A program made the position numbers and the translations under genes. A stretch of DNA of 64,000 nucleotides, taken from the NCBI GenBank assembly GCA_028554755.1, contig JAPTOF010000026.1, forward strand, positions 1,798,001 through 1,862,000, read 5' to 3'. Numbering within the stretch: the stretch's first letter is position 1; each line of letters starts with the position of its first letter. Below, one piece after another: positions 21,949-34,000 of this stretch. The stretch comes from Cordia subcordata. Lineage: Eukaryota; Streptophyta; Magnoliopsida; Boraginales; Cordiaceae. The notes below the pieces were generated by a model. The model did not search any database, was not told the origin of the DNA, and saw only the letters and a program-made list of their open reading frames with translations.

Positions 21949-24267
21949 TCTATCTATACAATAGTATAAAGTTGAACCTCATCTTTGAAGTTGCCTTAGG
22001 AGATGCCACATGTTATGATTCAGAGTGTTTTAATAGTATCAAACCAATAAGTTTTAATTTTTGTGGATTCCATCTTGAATAAGCATTTTATAAAATAATC
22101 ATTATTTAATACTAACAAATTACAAAAATCATGTAATAAGTCTCGACTCTTTTTCTTTTTTTTTTCACATTTTTTTTAAGTTAGTCTTATAGTTTCAAAA
22201 GATCAAACTCAATTCTTATATTTTTAAAAGCCCTCAATTTAATCTCCATTGTTAAATATTTACTGATGACTGAATAAAAAAGGGTAACTTGATTATCCTC
22301 TACAATTTCAAACATTTATGAAATAAAATATAAGAGAATTCTCAAGTTATCATGAGTGTATGAATGTGAGAAAATATCACATATATAGAATGTTTAGTGA
22401 AAATAAAAAATACACAAAAAAATATATTTCTAGATTTTTTAAAAAGAAAATACACAAAATCTATATATTTATGTATAATAATAATAAAGTTATGGCACAT
22501 TATCAAATTTTAATTTTTGTAAGATTTTTTTACTAATTATGCTTCAATATTAACAAATGAGAAATTATCCTGCAAGTCCCCTTTGTTTCTTTTTTTCTTT
22601 CCTAATTATTAAGAAATATCCAAATCAGTTCCTGATATTTTCAAAAATAATTAATTTAGTCCGTATCAAGAAATATTTAATAAAAAAATATGTACTTACA
22701 TTTATACTATTATACAAAATTAAACTTAAGTAAGTTTGGAGTTCTCCAAATGACACATAAGCTAAGGTTAGAAAGGGTAAGTTAAAATTTTACACTTTTA
22801 TAAACAGTAATGCACAAAGTAATTTGAATTTTATTATTTTGATTGATTTTATTTTATAATTTTATAACATGATATATTTATTTTAAATTTAGATCTATAT
22901 CTATATAATCTATCTTTCTATCTATTGTTGGAAAATTATAAGGTGAATGACAAATTATCTCTAGAGATTTTTTGGTTTTCCTACTAACTCATTTAATTCA
23001 CGGGAGTTATAGATTCTTTCAATCATGATTTCTTACGCAAATGTAGCAACTTTTGCATTTCTACACTACCTTGAGATGAATTTAATTTAAAGGGTTTTGA
23101 GACCCTTTGAGTGTCTTTCATAAATATAGAAACGATGGCTAAGTTTCTTTCTAACTTATATATAGTGATTCTTCAAGATATTGCATAACACAACAAAAAT
23201 CACCTCTACTAACAAATTCTATATCATAAGTAGCATATAGACCATAGATGTTTATTATGTTCATCACTTGTCTGTATCAGTGTTCATCACATTTATAAGA
23301 AAAGGTTTACCATTGAAAAGTTCGTAGACTTTTGTTCTTGGAGTGCTATAATCACAAAAGATATAAATGTTTTATCATGAGAGGACTACATCATAAAACT
23401 GTTAGTATTGGAGTAGAGGCATAAAGTCCTTAAAGAGATTGAGTTTGCTCGAGTCTCTTTATTTGGTTTTCTTTGATATATTATTCAATTTTCTTTATTT
23501 TATATTTTAGTTTTTTAGGTTACGTATTTCTTTATATTATTCAATCTATTTACTTAATATTAGTTTCTTATTTCTATATTATGTTTTCATAATTATTTTA
23601 CTAACAACTATGTATATATCTATATTATAATAACAACAACAACAATAATCATCATCATCATCATTATCATCATCTATGTAAAATTTTACGCACCTTAGAG
23701 AAAGTTTGGATGCCTTAGACCAATCCACATGGTGTAGCCTCATATGTGTTATTATTAATTTGCAATAAAAAAGTGTTTAAAAGTTTAAAAGATTTGGTAG
23801 TATGAGAGGTACCATGAGAAATTTTGGAACTAAGTATTATTATAATCTCTTAACTTGACACCTTTTAAAGACTTTTATTCTATGAAAAAAATACAAAAAG
23901 ACATATATTATATGTAAAATTATAGATTATTCACTTTATAAGAGTTCACATGACCTTAAAGTATACAATTATTAATATAAATAAAGAAAATAGTTAAGAT
24001 AGTTTGGAACCAAAAGTTACCATAACGTATTTTTATATATTTATTTCAATAGTGACCTGAACTCGAGACTTATAGAAGAATTTTAATATTGAATTTTTTT
24101 CAATTATGTATATTAAAAGATCTCAACTTTTCAATAAAAAATTGGAGTTTATAACTCTAAATTAAAATTTGATTTGAATTTTAAAAAACTATAATTTAAA
24201 ATTTTTAGAAAAAGACTACCTAATAAAAAATTTGATCCGTGCAAAGCACGGTATTGAAAATAACTAG
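21949..24267 (+). mobile_element. Non-autonomous Helitron
   Basis: The right end has all the Helitron marks: hairpin CCGTGC-AAA-GCACGG at 24237-24251, a 12-nt spacer, then CTAG at 24264-24267 followed by T. The left end TCTATCTATACAATAGTATA follows an A at 21948, giving the A^T insertion pattern, and a GCCACATG word lies about 65 bp inside, as in many plant Helitrons. No Rep/helicase ORF is present, and the 2.3-kb interior is AT-rich. A TC four bases further in (21953) is an alternative start. No captured host exon is evident. Confidence 0.85.
23628..23676. repeat. (CAA)n(TCA)n microsatellite inside the Helitron
   Basis: Trinucleotide run ACAACAACA passing into TCATCATCA. Confidence 0.85.
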
Positions 24268-25087
24268 TAAATAATATAGTTGACAAGATGGGATGAGATT
24301 TACTAGATTACTCAATTTATGACGCTTCAGCGTTTAGCTGTACTGCATTTTTCATGGGCGTTTTCCCCCCACCAAACTCAAGTTTTGAAGCTTTAAATGT
24401 TGTCATGCCTCTCCTCTTTCTCATTATATTCTCAATTGGAGTTGCAGCTGTCTCTTTTCTCTTTTTTTTCTATTATTGTATTTGTTTGTGTTATTTTGCT
24501 TATTGATCCATGTTAAGTTGAATCATGATGAGTTCCTCGAGGTCGAGCGTTTAAGGAGCTTATGCTGAATAAAAATTGAAAATTTTGTTGCTAAATATCG
24601 ACCAAATTCATTGACTGCCGTCTTTGCGTGGCTGCAGTTAAGTTGCTAATTGTGGTTAAGATATGAGATTAACTTGTCCGTAAAGTTAATGAACTAAATA
24701 TAATAACAATTAAAAGTATTACCACGAACGTCTTCAGGAGAAAAATTGAGAAAAAACCAACGATCACAAAGGTATAGACAATAATATGTTGAGTTAGCTT
24801 TGATAGTTTTGTCATTTTTAAGCCACCTTAGGATTCTATAAACGCAGATATAAACTGAAGCAATATATATATGCACCAAAATGGAACCAACTGTATTACA
24901 TTACATTTTATCTTTATGGAAGAGCTATAGCATATGTATGTATCATCAGCTATGCCACAAATTTCGACGAAATTTAAGACATTTGACGGAAGCTAGTAGT
25001 AGTAGTACAGTATACACTTAATGGTGGTGGTGGTGGTGGTGGTGCCTCTGTGCAGATGATTCAATTCATTGTAAGAAACTCTTGCTT
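24268..25087. other. Spacer between the Helitron and CALS5
   Basis: No gene is supported in 24268-24880. The part from about 24890 to 25087 is the likely 3' UTR of minus-strand CALS5 and includes a (GGT)n run at 25021-25042. Confidence 0.55.
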
Positions 25088-28000
25088 TCACTTGTGTTTC
25101 TTGCCGAGAGGCTTTTTGCCACCGGTGAGTATACGTTGAATCTGGAGTCCTCTGCTGAAGGCTTGGTTGAAAAGCAGCCTGGTCTGGAACTCTGAGACGA
25201 ACGGGAACCAGGCCAGGACTGCAACAGGTCCGAATATCAGCAGCCCCATTACGTACTCGTACCCTCTTGCCAGGGCTTTGACTGAACCCCACATGCCCAA
25301 CCCCTTCACTACAGGCCTACACGCTTGCGCAATCTGTATACCACATTAACATCACGTACATATGATATTTTATGATGAATGAATCTACTTCTAGAATTTG
25401 AACTTGAAAGATAAATCAAGTAATTGAGCGCGCACCTGTAGAAGAGCCCATCCGGTTGGCAAGAAAGCTAGTAAGCTTGCAAAAATGTCTCCCACAGTAA
25501 GACCGAGGAATGCAAACAGAAGGGCAATTGTGACTACGAATCCAATGAAGATGAACAATTTCAGAAGTCTGAACATCAACTGGAAGTCTGCACTGAACCT
25601 CTTTCGACCCGTGGACACTATCTGTTAATATAAAGACAAATAACAGTCACTTTTTAAGTTTTAGGCATGGAGAGAAACCAAGCAGCTACGAGTAGAATGA
25701 TTTCAGATGCTACTCAATCGTAGAATTCCACCACTGACCTTAAGAATGATCACTACTGCTACAATGACCAGCCACGATAGACCATACACCTGATGAAAAT
25801 AGCAGATCAGAAATAGATGTGAACAACATATATATATGCATGCTTAATTTAATTATAGCATTAGCAGTACTTCTGTATGACATTCATCCAAAGTTCAAGT
25901 TTTCTCAATCTTTCTATGACTTCAATCACAAACTGCACATCATAGTAGTTAAAGATGAGAAGTCAAGTAAGGAGCAATTCAGTGAAACCAAACTACTCTG
26001 TCATGCATCATCATCATGAAATGGGATATAAAGCACTATCCAGAATATTTCTTTGACTTACCAAGATGCTTTTGTCATTATTGGCCACGTTTAGCTGATA
26101 GACAATCCCATACTGGTACATGAAGAAGCGTAAAGAGAGAACAATTTCCCAGAACCTCCCGGAGAAGCCTGTGTACTGGAGATGCTCTTGTTCCTCATTC
26201 CACCATGACTCCCAACTCTTGTTTGCTGGAACACCAATACCACCATGATTGCTGATCCACTTAGTCCAATCTTCCCAGTCTTCGACTATCTTCTGCCACT
26301 CAAACCCAGATGGGTTGAAAAGGAAAGGAGCAAATAGCCAAGAGATAACGAGGAACCACATTGAGGCACTGAGAAGAAGGTATGTCACACCATCTTCTGC
26401 TGTGCCATACATTTTGTACACTATAAGCAAAATCATCAGTTCAAAAGCTTTTGTGAAATGGCTCCTAGAATACATTCTATAGTTCTCAGCGAACTTCTCA
26501 TGTCGCACAACAAAACCACGCCCAGTGGCTCTGTATTTGGCCCCACCATGTAATACTGTACGCCCAAAGTAATGGAGCTTTGTTCCAAGAGAGAAAGTAA
26601 AGAAGACAGGTGCTAATTGAAGTTGCATAACTATAATGTCACCTGCGGCCGTTCTAAACCCTCTCTCCAGTCCAATCTCCATGATCATGGGCAAAGCCAT
26701 CAAAAGACCAAGTTGAACAACAGACTGTGATGCAATGGCAGCCCTCAGAGCACTATTTCCCCTTGATCTTGCAACTCTCACAATGGCTCTCTCCAGTCCA
26801 CTCAGAGCAAGATAGAGTCTTCCATATAAGAATGCATAAACTGTGAGAACCACCATCTGCATGGTATCAAGAGAAAAGCCCTTGTTAGCCAGTTCAACAT
26901 AGCCAGTTCAACAGAATAAATATGACATCAACTAAATCATAAATCAAGACTATCAATCTCTTTACTAAATTTACTAGCATTCATTCAATACTCAAACTAA
27001 AGATAGAAAGTAAAATTTCCTTGGTACTATTTTTCAAACTGAAAAGACACATTAAAAACGAGTAAGCTTTATCCACTGATTACATATTTGCGTTCCATAA
27101 TCCCTTTTTTTTACCCTACATATACTAGACACGTAACAATTACTAAATTCTCTTTAGTCAATCCAGCAATATGCTCCTATCTTTATTAACATATTCGACA
27201 TGCACTTGCTCTGTTCCTATCACCTTTCCAACCACGCTCCAGACAAATCAACCATCTGGTAAACGTACGCCTGAGAGATACAAATCAACCAATAGATATA
27301 TGATCTGTCAAAAGTCAATGTAATTAATCTCTATGAGTATACTACTCTAATTGAAATGATCTTAGTTACAATCTCTTTTCTTCTTTCTTTGGTCAAACTT
27401 ACAATCACTCAATGAAAGTTAATGAAATTACCATTGAGCTGGCATAAAATCCAATGGTTGTATAGTAACATGACAGCATACGGAAGAAGTCAAAGCGGTG
27501 TCCTAGTCTGTAAATGTCGCGACTGAGTGTCTGTTCCCCATTACCACATGCCACTTTTGCCTCAAAGAGCGAAATTTGGTTAAGACCAACATCTCGCCCC
27601 TTCCCTACTTGAATATACTCATGATGAGTCACATTCCCCCGTCTTAATGTTGAATTAAACCCTACAAAGTTCAAAATATGTAAAAGATGAGTTAGAGGTA
27701 ACTAATAACTCAACCATCAAAACACAGATTATCGCAAGAACTCACCAGCAAATATATCCTCACTAAGATTGATGCCCCTAGAAGCTTTGCTGATGCCACC
27801 ACGAGTAATGTGAAATATCCTATCGAATACGTCTGGATGCCCATAGTGGAATCGAACCCTGTATCCAAAGAATTTTTGAGTAAAGGTAAATCACATGCCT
27901 AAACTGGCAAAAAAATAAATTTCTTCATTAAGAGGGTAAAGAATAACTTCAATCTGGAAACAAAATCTTGGCTGCACCAACTGATATTAAAAGTCAGTAA

Positions 28001-31000
28001 GTATATATATGAGAAAAATTTGTCTCAAGGAAAAAGAAACACATTCAGACATGAAGGATTTACAATTTTCAACCATAAAGCAAAGGCGATGTTAATACAA
28101 TAAATTAATAAACCAATATCTTCTCTACAAGCTTAAGCTTTTAGATGAGGTGGTAAGTCTAAGATGATATCAGAGTCCGAAAGCCAAATAGCATAGGTTC
28201 GATCCTTACCGCCACCTATTTAATTAAATTGTTCACGTGCAAGTTCTAAATAAATTACACTGTACGTGAAGGGGTGTATTAATACAATAAATTAATATTC
28301 TCTCTACAAGTTTAAGCTTTTAGATGAGGTGAATAAATTAATAAATTAATATTTTCTCTACAAATTTAAGCTTTTAGATAAGGTGGTAACTCTAAAAGGT
28401 GAAAACTTTTTGACTCTATTTTCTTATATTCTTATGAAAAGTGGAAACTTGCAAAAGTAACTCTTAGTTTTAACATGACTCGTCAAGAATAAACTGAAGT
28501 GGCAGCCAATCATCAGGAATAAATCTTGCAACCATTTAGTTTCTATATTTGTGTTGAAATCTTCCAGAAATCAGTGGTCCAGGTGTTTAGGAAAATGAAA
28601 AACAAAATAAATGCTAGTAAGAATAATAACAGGACGTACTTCAAAGGTCTTGCAAGAACTCTTTGACCAATGGTAACAAAGCTTGTTTCTTGATTGGACA
28701 TAAACCAAGCCAAGGAGGAAACACTGCATTACATATGTGAAGAGTGTATCAGTTGCAGAGAAAACATGATGTAACAAAATCTTAAGCTCATAAAATTTAG
28801 TTAATAACCTTCCAGTGAATATGTGTTCTCGAACCCCCAAAATTGTAGGTGGACGGACGCCATGGTCTTCGTTAAATTCTTCAAGAAGATTACGCATTTT
28901 GAAAGCTTCTTCCAAGTAGTTGTCCTGCAAAAGAAGTCGAAAATATTTTTTCTGCCCAAAGATCCTTATATATCTTAACTAATTAATTTGAACTTCTTCA
29001 GATTTACCTGGTTCATATCAATGGTCTGAAGAGCTTCACCGCGTGAGAAAATGATAGCATGGTTCTGATTTTCGGGCTTTCCTTCTCCTATTTTTGCTGA
29101 CCCTGGCAACTTTATGCGGTAAATTTCCTTCAGGAAGAAGACATAATACAATAAGCCCTTGGTGTACAGTATAACAGTAAGGAAATCCATGTTACGGCGA
29201 ATGATTACTAGATAATAAGGAGGTTATCTCTATAATAAAGCATGATAACTACCTGATCAAGATTATCAACAGCTTTAATCAATACGGAGTAATAAACCTT
29301 TTGTACTTGTTGGCCTTCCCTTTCCTCAACTTCATCAATATATGCTACACGAAGAGAAGGATTGCTGGGCAGGGAAAAAAGAAAGCAACAGAATCCAAGA
29401 TCAGATAACCTATTAAGAAAATACTTAAAAGAAGACTAGGTATCAGAAGATATTCTCATCTTGTAGAGAGAAACAAGACAGCTCTTGATAAGAATAAATG
29501 GTGTTGTCAAGCCGATCCACCAAGTGGGATCATGCTTGGTTTGGTTGGTAAAGAGATAAGTGAACTTACTTAACCATCAAATTCAAAATGTCAGTTGCAT
29601 GACGATCTCCACTACGCTTCTGGTTACCATAGTTCTGGCAAGTAGCAACATATGTGAATTTCATGTCAGCTACAGCCTCCAATTGGGCAAACAAAGATCT
29701 TTGGCTTTTCTTATCTTCCTCAGATGCCTCAGTAACAGCTTTATATCCTTCAAGTATCTCTGCTCATTCAAGAAAGCGAACTCAAAATTAGCATGTTGCA
29801 GGTACTCATTTACTGATGAAGAGCATATTAGATGAATACTAGGCTCACACCTACTCGCAGGACCCAATTAATTTGACATAGCTATCATAATCTTTTCCAC
29901 TTCTCTTTCAGGTGAAAACATTAACTTCATCAAGTTAATTACTTGAATGCAACGTTTAAAGAAAAAATCAAAATGGTGAGCGAACTTCACATGAGATAGA
30001 TGATGTACAAATGACCGTCAAACTCAAAAGTGTAAGTCGCATTTCCTTTACACGTTCTTGAGATCACACCTCATGCAGACCTGGATTTTCTCCGTGGCTC
30101 AGAAGAATGTTAATAATAATTTCTTCATGTGGTGTTCGGGCCATAACAACCAGCGTCAGTGAACCCTAGTTAGAATTGCTAACTCCCTTTAAACTCACAT
30201 AAACCACATTTACTGGGTTGCTCAGAATTGCATTTAAGTTTCAAATTCCAAAAGTTGATCTTGCTAGAATGTGATAATATAAAATTGAGTGGATTATTAG
30301 GAATACTAATTCTTCATAATTGATCTTTCAGTTATATTTTCAATGAAAAGATGAGGTTCTGAATTATTTGGCCAGCAAAATCAGTAATCCTATAATTTCC
30401 GCGTACCACTTTCTGTAGCCATGTCCAGAAAAGCCTGAAGCTTCAATGCCCTTCTATAATACATCATTCCTCTAACTGCAGAATTAAATAGGTTCATGAG
30501 GAACAGAAAAGGCAGAGTTCAGTTTGCAAGAAAGAGGAAACAAGAAAAAACTTCTAGTAGTTCTCTTGAGACTCTTCCTAACTAACCTGTTCTACATAGA
30601 GTCTGTCCCCTTAAGGAGGCCCAGTGACGTAGTTGCAAAATGTTCTCTTCATTTTCCCAAATCTCCTGCTCGTTACAGTTGAGACGTTCCATGAAGTTAT
30701 TCCATTCATCTAAAATTGAATTATTCAATGGTAATCAGCAAGATTGAACTAAACAGAAAAGCAAAAAAGAAAACTCATATTGTTCGTAATATGTGAAACC
30801 TGGGTAAATCTTTTGGAGGTAGTATAAGATTGATACACCATCTTCATTTTCCATCTCAAGATCACTCTTCGAATAGACAGTCTCCTCACTGTAGTATGGA
30901 GTCATGACACTGGAATGCCAAATAATATTTTAGAAAACTTAAACAACTGAGATCCCGAGCAAGTCATTTATTTTACCTGCTGTATGATTTATGGAGACAC

Positions 31001-34000
31001 TAATTCAAGGATCCATTACAACACAATGTTATTTATTAAATTAAATTATCTAACTGATTACAGCCTTCTTTCAAATATGGTTACTCCCATTGGAAGCATT
31101 TACTTAGCACCAAGCTCAGTTGCATCTAATAGCCTGTTTGCCTCTGCTTATTTTGGGGCTGTTGAAGAATATTTTAGTTATTAATGTTATTCTCTTATTC
31201 TATGGTATTAAATTAGGCAATAGTTTAGATTAGTAATTGATCAAGTTGATTTCTTTATTATTCTAGTTTTCTTAAAATTCTAGTTACTTTATTAGCCTAG
31301 CTTCTCGTCTTGCTCACCAAGTTATCATGCCTATAAATAGGCTCTTTTATTGTATTCATGAAATATCAATAATTCACAATGTAGTCTTTATGAATTTTTT
31401 CTTTCTTCTAGAGCCACCATCAGTGGTGGCTCCAATATTTTCTCTCCATATTTTACGCCATCTTCAGAACTTTCATATTTTCTCTCCATATTTTATGTTT
31501 TATATATTTTTCACAGGGGCTTATAAGCCCCAACAGTAAAAAACATGTGAGTGGAGTTTTTTACTGTTGGGGCTTATAATCCCCAAAATAAGCAGAGCCA
31601 AACAGGCTCTAAGACATTCTTGCCATAACTATGTATAACATAGAGTGGATACTGACTGCACATGTATTTATTATGTACATTTGATGGACAAAAGTTCACC
31701 TGAATGTAAGCATTTTGCGAACTCGTGGTGCACGTGGCATATCCATGAACAAAGAATTTGTGAAAAAGGCAATCCTTCGACGTGCTTCAAGGTTAGTGGG
31801 CACATCAATTGCAGACTCTTTTACAGTTAGAAGGAGATAAAGGCGCCGTATCTGCCATATATTGTATTAATGATGTTGTATTTGTGACCCGAAATGGAGG
31901 TCTTGACAAGAGTACTGTGCATATTATTGTATTTACCTGTTCTTCCCATTGTGCTGTAACTGCTGGAGGATACAGAATTGCTCGTTTTGAATCAGTATTA
32001 GCAAAAAGTTGTTTTCCGGAATCCTTCCCACTATGACTAAGTTCCGCTAATTCACTTGACCTTTAAAAAATACATAAAATCGTTTTGAATCAGTATTAGC
32101 AAAAAGTTGTTTTCCGGAATCCTTCCCACTATGACTAAGTTCCGCTAATTCACTTGACCTTTAAAAAATACATAAAAAGTTAGACGGATCTGAAATATGA
32201 CATAATGCCATCTCACTGATACCTTCGAAATAAGCACTGCAGTTACAGTTACAGTGCAAGAAAATCACTCACCGGTTCTCATTCACCATCATATCCCGGG
32301 TAACTAACTCGAGCATATCTTGCAGCAACAAAACCACATTAGTTTCCTTAGAGGGATCAGCATCTTTCTGCAGAGGAAGAAGAAGTTTTAGAAACATAGA
32401 GATTGCACTGTAGAACATTTACTACATCACCTCTGGGTGAGAATGGACTCACCAATATCTCCACAAGCTGCACAAATTTCCTACAAAGATCAGGCAAAGG
32501 GCCCATCCTGAAGTTTGCGAGGAATGTGTTCTTGGAAATGTTGCTTTCAACTTCTTTGATGAGGACACCAATTATCCTGTTGTGTTTGCATAGACATTAG
32601 AGAATTTGAAGATGGATATAAATGAAGCAAAAACAAAGAACCTGATGGAAAATGCTAAATCTTTTCAGTAAAGATTATTTCACTTGTCGGATGCAGGGAA
32701 AGAAATGAGAATATAGCTCTATAAGGTCTAACCTCCTCGGTAAGAAGGCAATCTCAATGTTAAGTCATCGTTAGGGTAGGAGAGACATATTAGACCACCA
32801 CATCATGGACTCAAGATAGTATATGTCAATACCATTAACCAGTAAAGAGGCTATAGCTCTTTCTAGTTCGAGTAAAAGCAGATAGAGATGACACACCAGA
32901 TTAACTCAGCCAAACTCTGTTACCCTCATTCCTCAATGGGAACAAACACTAAAGGTGAAAGAAAAACTTTATAAAGAAAAAGTGAAAGGAAAGATAACCC
33001 GACAAGTTACTTTCTCTCCAAATTAACCCGACAAAAAAAGCTGCAAAATGATTGTAGAGTCATGCTTGTAAGCCCAGGGCTAGGTAGTATGAATACGACA
33101 AGTTACTTTCAGGAAAAGCAAAATGATAAAACCTTTTCTCAGACTCTCCCACGATCAAGGTATTCATGACGAGTTTGAAGGACTCGTAGCATTCAAGAAC
33201 AGCACATTTCATGTACTCATCGGCGCATATACGTTTCCAAAGGTCAGCATCCCTGGATCGAAATTGAGCTGCCATGTCTAATGCAATTGGAATCTGCAAA
33301 TTACAACATGGTTACCGACTCTGAAAGAAACACAGGAAGGAATAAGTTTAAAAGGACTGCAACTACCTTGCTGGCAAGCAAAAATGGTGGCCATTGGATT
33401 AGCTTCAGACTGGGATCTGATGAATAAGGTACTAGCAATAGATCCATCTCCCTGAATTTATACCAATAACTCTTTCAATTTCCACCATTACGACAAACTG
33501 TGGAAAGTAATAGGAAAATCAGACCAAAAAAAACTCAGAAGAGAGGCTTTTCCTGTCGCTTATGAGATCTTCTTCGCGGAAGCTACAAATTATTTCATTC
33601 CACAGCTGAGCAAATTTTGCAGCTTCGCTCCTCCTGCTTGCTGAAACCTGCACATGTAAAAAGAGTTTAATTTGGAGACGTCTCACCTCTAACTGTGATT
33701 CATCAAATTAACATTGGACATGAAGAAAACCTCCTCGAAGCGTTTTGACAGAGAAAATCCCCCTCTCTTATGTTTTTCCGATGGCACCAAACAAGTGTTG
33801 AATGCACCAGGTAAAGATTGGAACCTTGACCTTAGCATGTATAGTGTTCGTATCTGCGAGAAGCCAAAAGCCTTTGAAGGAAAACCAAACTTGAATAGAG
33901 TACTTTGGAAATCTATTACTGATAGATTATGTAAAGTATTGATCAGTAGACCACTATATACAATAAGATTGCATGAACTCTTTCTAATGGAAATAAGACA

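Noticed and set aside
23628..23676. Short direct repeats considered as a CRISPR-like array
   Set aside because: Simple trinucleotide repeat without spacers in a plant nuclear region.
28190..28210. GGTTCGATCC, like a tRNA T-loop
   Set aside because: It lies next to the LTR/primer-site relic and no cloverleaf can be drawn around it.
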